Positions 1-8,546 are shown, numbered from the stretch's first letter. The stretch is DNA of 64,000 nucleotides from Enterobacteriaceae bacterium RIT693 (GCA_009668225.1 WJYK01000007.1:154794-218793); one strand, 5' to 3'. Notes: generated by a model from the letters alone, not told the origin. Made by a program: numbers and translations.

Positions 1-561
1 GAATTTGATACCGTACACGCGCTCCAGGCCCGGCAGGCCAAGGGCGCGAGTGGCAACTTCTGGCGGGCCGCCAACCACCAGCTCAGGTGCAACCTTCGCC
101 AGGTCGGACAGCGTTTTCAGTTTATATTTTTTGGCCGTCTCTTCACGCACGCCCCATGCGGTAATCGACGCGGCCGGAGAAGGGTTCAGCAGAACCAGAT
201 CCGCAGGCAGCGCCTGCTTCAGCTCCTCAGAAACTTCCTGCTCGGTGGTCGACTTGCTGCCGCCGTGATAGTAGTTAAGTAGCGCGCCCAGGTATTCCGG
301 CACCACGTCCAGCTCGCCGGTTTTCAGCGCCGGAATAATGATTTCGCGGTTACCGAGGTTCAGGCGAGTTTTGACATCGATGCCCTGCTGCTTCAGCGCG
401 CTGGCGTAAATGTTAGCCAGTATCGTTTGTTCAGAGTAGTTCGCCCCGCCGATGGTGACGGTTTCCGCGTGAGCGGCAAACCCTGCGCTTGCCAACCCTG
501 CGGCCAGTAATGTAATCCGAAAGCCCTTACCTGCCGTGGATAACCAGTTTTTTATCATCAT
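1..561 (-). CDS. Osmoprotectant-type ABC transporter substrate-binding protein (C-terminus cut by window edge)
   Basis: Reading the minus strand from ATG-ATG at 561 gives 187 codons open to the window edge, so the 3' part is missing. The first 32 or so residues form a Sec signal peptide ending in AHA, followed by TVTIGG and a glycine-betaine/choline-binding fold of the OpuAC/YehZ type. In this family the periplasmic protein captures a quaternary amine or similar osmolyte and hands it to the permeases. It is the last gene of a four-gene minus-strand operon, 37 bases after the second permease. The ligand cannot be told from sequence. It resembles E. coli OsmF/YehZ in type, but gene order differs from yehZYXW. 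Confidence 0.85.
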   Translation of the reverse strand, partial: MMIKNWLSTAGKGFRITLLAAGLASAGFAAHAETVTIGGANYSEQTILANIYASALKQQGIDVKTRLNLGNREIIIPALKTGELDVVPEYLGALLNYYHGGSKSTTEQEVSEELKQALPADLVLLNPSPAASITAWGVREETAKKYKLKTLSDLAKVAPELVVGGPPEVATRALGLPGLERVYGIKF

Positions 562-598
562 AACCCTTCTCTCTTTTATGTTGTGTTGTGCGCAGGTC

Positions 599-1267
599 TT
601 AGCCTGCCGTTGGCACTGCAAAATTGAACCAGCGCTTCGCCACCTGCGACATCAGCAGTTCGCAGCCAATCGCCAGCAATGAGATAACGACTGAACCGGC
701 GATGACCTGCGGGTAATCACGCTGTCCGAGACCATCGATAAGAAAACGCCCTAAGCCATCCAGCCCGGCATAGGCTGCTACCACGGCGGTAGCGATAAGC
801 TGCAACAGTGAGGTACGAATACCGGCAAAAATCAGCGGCATCGCCAGCGGAATACGCACTTTCAGCAGGCTTTGCAGCGGCGTCATGCCCATCGCTTTGG
901 CGGCATCACACAGCGTTTGATCGGCATGGCTGATGCCGACGTAGGTGTTGGTCAGCATCGGCGGAATGGCTAGCGCCACCAGGGCGATAAACACCGGCAC
1001 GTCGTTAAAACCGAGCAGCATGATGCACAGCAAGATTATTCCCAGCGATGGAAACGCCTGGCCGATGTTAAACAGGTTGATCGCCAGAAAGCCGCCGCGC
1101 CGCCAGTAGCCCAAAAGGATGCCGAGAGGCTGGGCGATAAGCGCGCCAATCACCAGGCTAATCAGCACGTAATAAAGGTGTTCTGCGAAGCGATGCCAGA
1201 TACCGAGGTCGCCGCGCCAGTGGTCGGCCTGCAGGAACCACAGCCAGGTGTCATGGAGAATGTTCAT
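599..1267 (-). CDS. Osmoprotectant-type ABC transporter permease (second)
   Basis: This is an inner-membrane permease of about 222 residues in the BPD_transp_1 fold (OpuCB/CD, YehW/Y type), with about five to six hydrophobic segments. An EAA-type loop is visible around 'CDAAKAMGMTPLQSLLKVRIPLA', where it contacts the ATPase. I chose the ATG at 1267 because its A overlaps the TGA of the upstream permease (TGATG), a standard translational-coupling arrangement. A GTG at 1279 would add four residues and cannot be excluded. With the neighbouring permease it should form the heterodimeric membrane channel of an osmolyte importer. The substrate is inferred from family only. Confidence 0.85.
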   Translation of the reverse strand: MNILHDTWLWFLQADHWRGDLGIWHRFAEHLYYVLISLVIGALIAQPLGILLGYWRRGGFLAINLFNIGQAFPSLGIILLCIMLLGFNDVPVFIALVALAIPPMLTNTYVGISHADQTLCDAAKAMGMTPLQSLLKVRIPLAMPLIFAGIRTSLLQLIATAVVAAYAGLDGLGRFLIDGLGQRDYPQVIAGSVVISLLAIGCELLMSQVAKRWFNFAVPTAG

Positions 1268-1896
1268 CAGCGCGTCCACCCGGTCAGGCTGTACCCCAGG
1301 CGGGCGATCAGCAGGTCAAGAACCAGCGACAGCACCAGGCTCAGCGCCAGGCTGACGAGGATCGGCGTCAAAAAGTTTTGGTTAAACCCGAGGATCATCA
1401 GCTGACCCAGTCCACCCTGGCCGATAAGCGCGGTGACGATAACCAGCCCGACCAGCGTGACCGAAGCGATACGCAGCCCGGCAAACAGCGCGGGCAGGAT
1501 CAGAAACAGTTCAACCTCGAGAAAGCGACCGAAGCGCGTATAGCCGAGCGCCCTTCCCGACTCCAGTACATCGGCTGGCAGTTTCTGCATACCGGCCAGC
1601 ACGTTACGCAGCAGGATCAGCAGCGAATAAAGCGTCAGGCCGATAACCGCCGTGGTAACGGACAGCCCGGTCCACGGCAGCAGCAGAATAAACAGCGCCA
1701 GCGACGGGATGGTAAACAGCACGCCGCTCAATGAGATCAGCGGGCCGGAGAGCGCGGGCCAGACGATGGACAGCAAAAGCATCGCGGCGGTCAGCAGCGT
1801 ACCCATCGCCAGCGATATCAGTACCATCTGCAAATGCTGCAGCATCAGCTCGCCTATCATCTCGAGGTTGTCGGTCACCCATTGCCAGTCAATCAT
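1267..1896 (-). CDS. Osmoprotectant-type ABC transporter permease (first)
   Basis: This permease of about 209 residues, related to OpuCB/YehY, starts MIDWQWVTDNLEM. Long hydrophobic stretches and the cytoplasmic loop 'ESGRALGYTRFGRFLEVELF' mark the ATPase contact region. Longer upstream starts in frame lie inside the ATPase gene. ATG 1896 is preferred because it overlaps the ATPase stop by 8 bases (1889-1896), implying coupled translation. It pairs with the following permease and with the ATPase to form an importer of compatible solutes in the cytoplasmic membrane. The assignment to the quaternary-amine uptake family is firm; the precise substrate is not known. Confidence 0.86.
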   Translation of the reverse strand: MIDWQWVTDNLEMIGELMLQHLQMVLISLAMGTLLTAAMLLLSIVWPALSGPLISLSGVLFTIPSLALFILLLPWTGLSVTTAVIGLTLYSLLILLRNVLAGMQKLPADVLESGRALGYTRFGRFLEVELFLILPALFAGLRIASVTLVGLVIVTALIGQGGLGQLMILGFNQNFLTPILVSLALSLVLSLVLDLLIARLGYSLTGWTR

Positions 1897-2968
1897 TACG
1901 GTGCAGCTCCTGATGACGGTTAAGCGCATCGCTGAGCAGGCCGCTATCAACGGCGCCGGCGTAATGCCCTTCCTCCGTTACGCGCACCAGCACGCCCTGC
2001 GGCACGTCCAACAATGCGCTGTAAACGTGACGCAGCGACTGCCCTTCTTCGGCAATACGCACCGCGGCCTGCTGCCCGTTTTCCTGCCAGTGCAGCGGCC
2101 GTCCTTCGGCGTCCAGAACCAAAGCTCGCTGCTGCCCGAGCAGCGGATGCTCGCCCGATAGCGGCACGCCATCGTGAGTGAGAACCGGCACATCGTGGCG
2201 CGGCAGGTCGCCGACCCGCATCATGCCAAGGCGTTTGAGGTTCGGTTCCGGGCCGATGAAGTCGCGCACAAAGTCGCTGGCGGGCCAGGAAAGAATGTTG
2301 TCTGGGGTATCGAACTGCGCGAGGTGCCCGCCTTCACGGAAAATGGCAATGCGGTCGCCGAGGCGAATCGCTTCGTTGATGTCGTGAGTGACCAGAATAA
2401 TAGTTTTGTGCAGCCGGGCCTGAAGCTCCAGCAGGTCGCCCTGCAGCTTGTCCCGTACCACCGGGTCGATGGCGGCAAAGGGTTCGTCCATCAGCAAAAT
2501 TGGCGGGTCCGCCGCCAGCGCGCGAGCAATAGAGACGCGGCTTTGCTGCCCGCCGGAAAGCTGGTGCGGGTAACGCTTGAGCACTAAAGGGTTGAGCGAC
2601 ATCAGCGCCACCAGCTCGTCGATGCGGCGGGAAATGGCTCGTTTGTCCCAACCTAAAAGACGTGGCACGGTGGCAATGTTTTCCGCGACTGTACGATGAG
2701 GAAACAGCGCCGGGCTTTGCATCACAAAGCCAATTTTGCGGCGAATCTGAATGATATCAGCGCGGGAGAGCGGTTCCCCCTGAATATAGACTTCACCGCT
2801 GTCCGGAATGTCCAGCCGGTTAATCATTCTCAGCGTGGTGGTTTTCCCGCAGCCGCTGGGGCCAACAAAGGTGCAAAACTCCCCTTCGTTGATGGTCATA
2901 TTCAGCGAGTTGATCGCGTGCTGCACATTGCCCGGATAGATCTTATTGATGTTTTCTAGTTGAATCAT
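1889..2968 (-). CDS. Osmoprotectant-type ABC transporter ATP-binding protein
   Basis: This is a 359-residue ABC ATPase of the ProV/OpuCA/YehX group. Walker A GPSGCGKTT lies near residue 36, the signature LSGGQQSR near 136, Walker B ILLMDEPF near 160, and the H-loop THD follows. The start is MIQLENINKIYPG at 2968; ten further in-frame codons upstream have no family support. After the nucleotide-binding domain there is an extension of about 120 residues. In this family such an extension often carries CBS-type modules that sense ionic strength or nucleotides, and here it looks like one degenerate CBS pair. It is the first gene of the four-gene operon and is divergent from the S66 peptidase gene. 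Confidence 0.88.
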   Translation of the reverse strand: MIQLENINKIYPGNVQHAINSLNMTINEGEFCTFVGPSGCGKTTTLRMINRLDIPDSGEVYIQGEPLSRADIIQIRRKIGFVMQSPALFPHRTVAENIATVPRLLGWDKRAISRRIDELVALMSLNPLVLKRYPHQLSGGQQSRVSIARALAADPPILLMDEPFAAIDPVVRDKLQGDLLELQARLHKTIILVTHDINEAIRLGDRIAIFREGGHLAQFDTPDNILSWPASDFVRDFIGPEPNLKRLGMMRVGDLPRHDVPVLTHDGVPLSGEHPLLGQQRALVLDAEGRPLHWQENGQQAAVRIAEEGQSLRHVYSALLDVPQGVLVRVTEEGHYAGAVDSGLLSDALNRHQELHRND

Positions 2969-3225
2969 GATGCTTCTGCACTTCCTCATACCGCGCAATT
3001 TTGCCCTTCGGGCTTATACGTTTCAGCACACGTCGGGGCAGTATTGCAGAGTCAAATGCGTTCACAAATTCAACATGATGCTAAGAATTGCCGGAAAATA
3101 ACTATCAGCAATCATCGGGTTATTTCATATAAAAACAATAAATAAGGTAGCTATTTAAAATCATTTCTCCGCGCTACTATCGGCGAGCATGCTCCAAAGC
3201 GATGATCAACAGGGAGAATGACGCC

Positions 3226-4242
3226 ATGCACCAGATTTATGCCCGCCCTTTAACCCCCGGCGATACGCTCGCGGTGTTTTCCCCCTCTTCCGCCGCCACC
3301 GCTTTTGCGCCGCAGCGCTACCAACGCGCGAAGGCTTTTATCGAGTCAAAGGGGTTTTATTTGCAGGAAGGCAGCCTGACGGGCAAAAAGGATTTCTGGC
3401 GTTCTGGCTCCATTCGCGAGCGGGCGGATGAGTTTAATGCGCTTCTGCATGACCCTAACGTGCGCTGCATTATTTCGGCCATCGGCGGCTTAAACAGCAA
3501 CTCGCTGCTGCCTTATATCGACTACGCACAGCTGATGAAAGATCCCAAAATTATCATCGGCTATTCGGACGTGACCGCGCTGCTGGCCGGCATCTATCAG
3601 AGAATTGGGCTGATTACCTTTTATGGCCCGGCGGTAGTCGCTTCTTTTGGCGAACTCCCTCCCCTTGTCGACAGCACGTTTGAGTATTTGCTCAATATCC
3701 TCAGCCGGCCGCAGGCGTTGCCGTACACGCTGAGTCAGCCCGCAGAATGGACCGAGGAGATGCTCGACTGGGAAACGCAATCCCGGGCGAAGACCCTGCG
3801 GCCAGGTAGCTGGCGCTTCGAGGGCTCGGGCAACGTGGAAGGCCGCGTCATTGGCGGCAACCTGAATACGCTTTATGGCATTTGGGGCAGCGAATACATG
3901 CCCGATATCAACCGGGGCGATATTCTGTTTATTGAGGACAGCCTGCATAGCGCGGCGGAGCTGGAGCGAGAGTTTTCCCATCTTTTACTGTGCGGCGTGT
4001 TCGACCGCATCGCCGCCATTGTGCTCGGCAGGCACGAGCTGTTTGACGACCAGGGCAGCGGAAAAACGCCGCTGCAAATCCTGAGGGAAGTGCTGAATGG
4101 CCGCGAGATCCCAGTCGTGTCCGATTTCGACTGCTGCCACACGCACCCAATGCTGACGCTCCCGCTCGGCGTGCGGATGCGCATCAACTTTGACTTTCAG
4201 ACCATCTCACTGACCAGCCAATGGCTGGAAGCCGATCAGTAA
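3226..4242 (+). CDS. S66 family serine peptidase, MccF-like
   Basis: A 338-residue LD-carboxypeptidase/MccF family protein, probably cytoplasmic since no signal peptide is visible. The expected catalytic triad is present: nucleophile Ser114 in IGYSD, Glu237 in FIEDS, and His305 in CCHTHP, with the spacing of the family. The segment GGLNSNSLLPYIDY and the TFYGPA block are closer to MccF, which cleaves processed microcin C (an acyl-sulfamoyl-type peptidyl nucleotide), than to the murein-recycling enzyme LdcA. ATG 3226 is preferred over 3202 because AGGGAG stands about 8 bases upstream. The gene is divergent from the ABC operon and overlaps the convergent LysR gene by 7 bases at its stop. The substrate could be a muropeptide or a nucleotide-peptide toxin. 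Confidence 0.85.
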   Translation: MHQIYARPLTPGDTLAVFSPSSAATAFAPQRYQRAKAFIESKGFYLQEGSLTGKKDFWRSGSIRERADEFNALLHDPNVRCIISAIGGLNSNSLLPYIDYAQLMKDPKIIIGYSDVTALLAGIYQRIGLITFYGPAVVASFGELPPLVDSTFEYLLNILSRPQALPYTLSQPAEWTEEMLDWETQSRAKTLRPGSWRFEGSGNVEGRVIGGNLNTLYGIWGSEYMPDINRGDILFIEDSLHSAAELEREFSHLLLCGVFDRIAAIVLGRHELFDDQGSGKTPLQILREVLNGREIPVVSDFDCCHTHPMLTLPLGVRMRINFDFQTISLTSQWLEADQ

Positions 4243-5156
4243 TCGAAAGCCAGCATGCCCGAGCGCCAGACGCTGGTCGTGCGGATCAGCGCCTTATCAC
4301 GCAGGAAGTTAATCAGCGTGGCGATCACTTTGTCATGACGCAATTCCGGGCGCGTGGCGATAAACAGATGGCGGCGCAGAGGCTGAGGCAAATCCAGAAT
4401 GCGCATATTCTCCGGCACCGGCAGCACCGACAGCCACGGCATAATGGAGAACCCCAGGCCCTGATTCACCAGCCCGACAATGCCGCTGTCGCTGGCCAGC
4501 TTATGCACCACCTCATTACGCAGCCCCATCTCACGGCAGCGCTCCACGGCGGGGCTTAATGTATTGGCGTTCGGCTGGATAAACGGCAGGTTTTCCAGTT
4601 GATGCCAGCTAAAGGGCTGCTGTAACCGAAAGCTGCGCGGCAGCATCAATACGTAAGGGTCGCTGATGTACGGCACGCCGTGCAACGAGCCCGGATAGCC
4701 CTGAATGGTAATACCGATGTCCGCCCGCCCGGACACCACGGCGTCGTTAAGGTGATGGTATTCCGTCGCGCTGTCATCAATATCCAGATGGATATCGGGC
4801 AAGGCCGTGGCGAGCGCTTCAAAGTACGGCGGCAGCAGGTTCGCCGTCGCACTGCGGAAGCAGGCCACCCGCACACGCCCGGCAAGCTGTGGCGCTTCCG
4901 CCGCCGTCTGCTCAATATCATCCAGCAGCTGCAGGATTTTTTTAGCATCTTTGAGGATCTGCGTGCAGGAGGCAGTCGGAATACAGCCGCTGCGCGAGCG
5001 ATGCAGCAGACGCACGTTCAGATGCTGCTCCAGCTCGGCAATGGCATGGCTGATGCGCGACTGCGTACAGCCCATTGCTGCGGCTGCGGCGCTGAAACCA
5101 TTGTTTTCAACTACGGCTATCAGCATTTCCAGCTGATTAAGCTTTATTCCGGCCAT
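4236..5156 (-). CDS. LysR-type transcriptional regulator
   Basis: 306 residues with the canonical LTTR layout: N-terminal winged helix-turn-helix at about residues 5-64 (LNQLEMLIAVVENNGFSAAA through the recognition helix QSRISHAIAELE), a linker helix, then a LysR_substrate domain to the C-terminus. It is transcribed away from the LysE-type exporter gene, and a 14-bp palindrome fitting T-N11-A sits in the shared intergenic region. It is therefore the likely regulator of that exporter and of itself. Its stop overlaps that of the S66 peptidase gene by 7 bases in convergent orientation. The effector is unknown. Confidence 0.9.
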   Translation of the reverse strand: MAGIKLNQLEMLIAVVENNGFSAAAAAMGCTQSRISHAIAELEQHLNVRLLHRSRSGCIPTASCTQILKDAKKILQLLDDIEQTAAEAPQLAGRVRVACFRSATANLLPPYFEALATALPDIHLDIDDSATEYHHLNDAVVSGRADIGITIQGYPGSLHGVPYISDPYVLMLPRSFRLQQPFSWHQLENLPFIQPNANTLSPAVERCREMGLRNEVVHKLASDSGIVGLVNQGLGFSIMPWLSVLPVPENMRILDLPQPLRRHLFIATRPELRHDKVIATLINFLRDKALIRTTSVWRSGMLAFDY

Positions 5157-5186
5157 ATTTTCAGTCAGTTATTGGAAAGGACAGGC

Positions 5187-5200
5187 TTCGACAAATCGAA
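5187..5200. promoter_or_regulatory. Candidate LysR-type operator (perfect palindrome)
   Basis: TTCGA-CAAA-TCGAA is a perfect inverted repeat with the T-N11-A pattern typical of LTTR sites. It lies 31 bases upstream of the LysR start codon and about 140 bases upstream of the LysE-type gene, in the region between the two divergent genes. Binding by the adjacent regulator is inference. Confidence 0.45.
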
Positions 5201-5341
5201 TTTCTTCATAGATAAGGAAAACATATCACGGTTTTCGGTTGCCGCCTACCGGCCTTCCTTCCCATCATAAAGCCAGCCAGTACGGCGCATAAAAGCAAGA
5301 ACGCAGCACCTAAACCAAGCACTTTTAAGGAAAACCTGAGC

Positions 5342-5959
5342 ATGCCCGGCATCATCCATTACGGCACCTTTGTCGTCTCTTTCATCCTGCTGTTAATCAT
5401 TCCCGGCCCCGGCAATCTGATCCTGATCACCAGCGCCAGCAAAGGCGGCGCGCGCAGCGGCTATCTCTGTCTGATGGGGATTTTGCTGGGTGACCAGGTG
5501 CTGCTGTGGTTGGCTATCGCGGGCGTGGCGGCGCTGCTTGAGTCCTCGCCTCACGTTTTCCAGGTGATTAAATGGCTGGGTGCCGCTTACCTGCTGTGGA
5601 TGGGCGCGCAACTGCTGATGAAGGCGAAAACCGGCGCGCCGCCGCCGCCGGTAACGGGCAAAAGAACGCCGTTTTTACAGGGCATGGCCATCACCCTGAT
5701 GAACCCCAAACCTATTCTGTTCTACGTGATGTTCCTGCCGCTGTTTATCGACCCGGCGCGCAGTCTGGGGATCCCGACCTTCGGGATTCTGGCGGGCACA
5801 GCGGCCGCGCTGACCTTTATCTACTGTTCGATAATGATCTTCCTGACGACTTCGCTTGCCGAGAAGGTCCGCACCCGCCCCGGCATGGTTTATATGCTGG
5901 AAAAAGCCACCGGCCTATTCCTGGCGCTGTTTGCCTTTAAGCTGGCATTTTTTAGCTGA
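5342..5959 (+). CDS. LysE/RhtB family amino-acid exporter
   Basis: A 205-residue inner-membrane protein with about six hydrophobic segments. The N-terminal signature of the LysE/RhtB superfamily is present (FILLLIIPGPGNLILITSAS, residues 12-31), with GYLCLMGILLGDQ and LMNPKPILFYVMFLPLF further on. The family exports amino acids or related metabolites, such as homoserine, threonine, lysine or cysteine pathway products. Transcription diverges from the LysR gene, so substrate-induced export under LysR control is the obvious model. The specific substrate cannot be inferred from sequence. It is a single-gene unit; its 3' end faces the M24 peptidase gene across a terminator. Confidence 0.9.
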   Translation: MPGIIHYGTFVVSFILLLIIPGPGNLILITSASKGGARSGYLCLMGILLGDQVLLWLAIAGVAALLESSPHVFQVIKWLGAAYLLWMGAQLLMKAKTGAPPPPVTGKRTPFLQGMAITLMNPKPILFYVMFLPLFIDPARSLGIPTFGILAGTAAALTFIYCSIMIFLTTSLAEKVRTRPGMVYMLEKATGLFLALFAFKLAFFS

Positions 5960-5963
5960 GGGC

Positions 5964-5990
5964 AAAAATAAAGGGGCATCTTAATGCCCC
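5964..5990 (-). terminator. Rho-independent terminator of the M24 peptidase gene
   Basis: The stem GGGGCAT / ATGCCCC (5973-5979 with 5984-5990) has a four-base loop. On the minus strand it is followed by TTTATTTTT. It lies just after the M24 stop and between two convergent genes, and it may work weakly in the other direction. Confidence 0.8.
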
Positions 5991-6000
5991 CTGATTAAGC

Positions 6001-7206
6001 TTACCCGAAGCGCCGTAATTCTCGGGGTAGCTGGCTAAACAGCTCATAGCCGTCGTCGGTTATCAGCAACATATCTTCCAGCATGATCGCCCCAACGCCG
6101 ATGCCGTAGTAAGGCGTTTCCACGCTAAAGACCATGCCAGGCTCGAAGGTTTCGGTTGCCGCCGCGCTAATAAAAGGTGCCTCTTCCAGGCCCAGGAACA
6201 GCCCATCGCCATGCCCTAAATGGCCCCGGTTATAATGGGGCAAGCCGCTGGCTTTGATTTTGCTCATCGTGTCGTTAAACACATGACTGAGCTTCACACC
6301 CGGGCCAATCAGGCTCAGCATGTGTTCGTGGCCCTGCAAAATGGTCTGGTAAATTCGCTCGGCCATTGCCGTTGGCTGCCCGAATACCACGGTACGCGCC
6401 AAATCCGCACCGTACCCGGCGACATCCACGCCGCAGTCAAATTTGATTAAATCCCCCGGTTTTACGGGTTCACGACTCGGAAGTAATTTGGGGGCAAAAT
6501 CGTCGCCCACAGAGATCAAATGGAAGCGCGAAAGGTTAGTCTCCGGGTGCTGCATCACGGCTGCTTTATAGGCGGCGGTGAGATCCCACGCCGAACAGCC
6601 CTCGCCAATCGCCTTAAAGGCTTCGCTAATCCCATACTCGGTAATCTGAGCGCTTTTACGCAGAAAGGCTAACTCCCACGGGCTTTTGACCATTCGTAGC
6701 TCATTGAAGATTGCCGTGGAATCCACCAGCCGTAAATTCGGGATCGTCTTATCCAGGGTCTGCTTGCCGCCATTGCTCATCGCATTCAGCTCGATAGCGA
6801 TGTTTTTATCCAGCACGCCCGCATCCGCTAAAGTGGACTTGAGCAGCGTGAAAACAGCTTCGACCGGCGGGCCAATCGGCCGTTCTTTAATCACCCGCTG
6901 CGGGTTGAAAGGCTCATCGACATCCACCCAAACCGGGAAGGTCTTCAGCTCATAGTTCGCCAGATCAAACTGCAGGCCTGCCGCCTCGAACTCGTTCATC
7001 ACGATCAAAGAAGGCAGCTTTTCATCCCGGAATATAACCGCCAGCGCCGCGCCGGTGTGACGAAAGGTGTACATAAAGAAACTGGCAAACCCGGTCACAT
7101 GGCAAAAGTTGTCCGGAGTGGTCACCACCAAAGCCTCTATATTGTTACGGGCCATGATGGCTCTGGCTTTGGCCGTGACCGCCTGGAGATGATCTGCTTT
7201 ATTCAT
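6001..7206 (-). CDS. M24 family metallopeptidase (Xaa-Pro peptidase/creatinase-like)
   Basis: 401 residues with an N-terminal creatinase domain (about 10-170) and a C-terminal pita-bread M24 domain. The five metal ligands can be followed: Asp in KFDCGVD, Asp in GADLART, His in HLGHGDG, Glu in VETPYYG and Glu in MLEDM. The family removes N-terminal residues before proline or hydrolyses small amidine/amide compounds, and includes creatinase, the ectoine hydrolase DoeA and DMSP-cleaving DddP. No sequence feature here fixes the substrate. It is a single gene on the minus strand ending at a good terminator. A role in dipeptide or osmolyte breakdown would suit the nearby osmolyte importer, but that is only inference. 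Confidence 0.85.
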   Translation of the reverse strand: MNKADHLQAVTAKARAIMARNNIEALVVTTPDNFCHVTGFASFFMYTFRHTGAALAVIFRDEKLPSLIVMNEFEAAGLQFDLANYELKTFPVWVDVDEPFNPQRVIKERPIGPPVEAVFTLLKSTLADAGVLDKNIAIELNAMSNGGKQTLDKTIPNLRLVDSTAIFNELRMVKSPWELAFLRKSAQITEYGISEAFKAIGEGCSAWDLTAAYKAAVMQHPETNLSRFHLISVGDDFAPKLLPSREPVKPGDLIKFDCGVDVAGYGADLARTVVFGQPTAMAERIYQTILQGHEHMLSLIGPGVKLSHVFNDTMSKIKASGLPHYNRGHLGHGDGLFLGLEEAPFISAAATETFEPGMVFSVETPYYGIGVGAIMLEDMLLITDDGYELFSQLPRELRRFG

Positions 7207-7470
7207 GGTGCTCGTTACCTCAGTCTTGTTTTACTTTTGCCGTAGTCAGGCCGCCAGATGTTTTAGCAGATCAACCGGGATTTATATAGCGGGCTTATGG
7301 TGGGAGATTTTGCAACCTCTGGCCGGCGGGAACTTTCTGCTGGAGAAATCGTAGTAGCGTTCCCTGAACGACCTGGCTTTATGGTGGTTTTTAGCTAAAC
7401 GACACCGCAATATCCAGCGTATGTGGTAGCTTTCATTACTAAGATAAAATGGCTGCAAAAGGGAAATTAC

Positions 7471-7647
7471 ATGTCCGACATAGACAAAGCCTCCCCTTCC
7501 GTGGACAGCGAACCGCTAGCTAGTCAGGGTGAAGAGTCCGCTTTAATAAACGCAAAAATACAGCTTGAGAATATTCAAGCACTTGAATACTTAAACCAGC
7601 TAACTGAAGAAAATGGAATGCTATCTGATAGCTATCGGACATTTTAA
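7471..7647 (+). CDS. Small hypothetical protein, 58 residues
   Basis: Starting at ATG 7471, with AAAGGG about 8 bases upstream, this short acidic ORF encodes a protein beginning MSDIDKASPS and containing a Glu/Gln/Leu-rich helical stretch in its second half. It has no recognised domain and no membrane segment. The surrounding 7400-7690 stretch is visibly richer in A+T than its neighbours. It lies in the roughly 480-base gap between the M24 gene and the AraC regulator and reads toward the AraC gene. It could be a leader peptide, a small accessory protein or a chance ORF. I do not recognise a family. Confidence 0.35.
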   Translation: MSDIDKASPSVDSEPLASQGEESALINAKIQLENIQALEYLNQLTEENGMLSDSYRTF

Positions 7648-7694
7648 CTTTTGAAAAACTGGTTTTCTTCTCAATAGCTAACGAGACCAGATGG

Positions 7695-8546
7695 ATGACA
7701 ACGCGCGACAAAACGAGCAGCAGAGACTGGGTTGATATCAACCGTGATGAAGAGAGCGGCATCGAGAGCATTAATGCCCATTTCTCCGGCCACGCATATG
7801 ACGCCCACGATCACGACGAAGTGCTTGTCGGCGTGACGCAGCAAGGGCTCCAGCGTTTTAACTGCCACCGCACCACGCACACCAGCCATCCGGGCAGAGC
7901 CATTCTGATTGAGCCGGGCGCGGTGCACGACGGCCATGCCCCCGAAGCCGAAGGTTTTACCTACGCGATGCTCTATCTGCCGCAGACCTGGGTAAGCGAG
8001 AATATGCAGCGTCGCGGACTGGGCAACATCGCCACGCTGGAAGCCGCTTTCCATAACACCCTTGCGGACGACCCGCAGCTCAGCATTGCTATCCAACAGG
8101 CATTTTTTGCCGTCCACCATCGCGAAGGCCGACTCGCCCGCGACCAGACGCTCGACCATCTTGTCACCCTGCTTTCCCGCCACATCAGCCTCAGGCCGCC
8201 TTCGGCCTCAAACGATGCGCTTCGGCAAATGTATGGGGTCAGGGATTTTCTTCACGATCGTATGCACCTGGACATCGGGCTCGACGAACTCGCGCTGCAC
8301 TCCGGCATCGACCGGTTCCGGCTCAACCGCCAGTTTAAGCAGGCATTTGGCCAGTCGCCCCACGCCTACCTTGTACGGCTTCGCCTGCGCACCGCCCGTG
8401 CGCTACTGGCCCAGGGGAAAGAGCCTGCGCTGGTCGCAACGCAAACCGGATTTGCCGACCAAAGCCACATGGGACGCTGGTTCCAGCGCGCCTATCGCCT
8501 CTCCCCCGTCGCCTACCAGCGCCGTTGCACAAACGTTCTATACTGA
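7695..8546 (+). CDS. AraC family transcriptional regulator
   Basis: 283 residues. The N-terminal half is an AraC-type cupin sensor (HAYDAHDHDEVLVGVTQQG, PGRAILIEPGAVHDGHAP), and the C-terminal about 100 residues form two helix-turn-helix motifs with the signature GFADQSHMGRWFQRAYRLSP. The likely start is ATG 7695; the ATG at 7691 is in another frame. It is followed after 57 bases by a DUF2000 gene on the same strand, a pairing that suggests the regulator controls, or is modulated with, that protein. The inducer is unknown. Confidence 0.9.
   Translation: MTTRDKTSSRDWVDINRDEESGIESINAHFSGHAYDAHDHDEVLVGVTQQGLQRFNCHRTTHTSHPGRAILIEPGAVHDGHAPEAEGFTYAMLYLPQTWVSENMQRRGLGNIATLEAAFHNTLADDPQLSIAIQQAFFAVHHREGRLARDQTLDHLVTLLSRHISLRPPSASNDALRQMYGVRDFLHDRMHLDIGLDELALHSGIDRFRLNRQFKQAFGQSPHAYLVRLRLRTARALLAQGKEPALVATQTGFADQSHMGRWFQRAYRLSPVAYQRRCTNVLY

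Noticed and set aside
1267..1279. GTG start at 1279 for the second osmolyte permease
   Set aside because: It is possible, but the ATG overlapping the upstream stop (TGATG) is the more usual coupled arrangement, so the shorter form was annotated.
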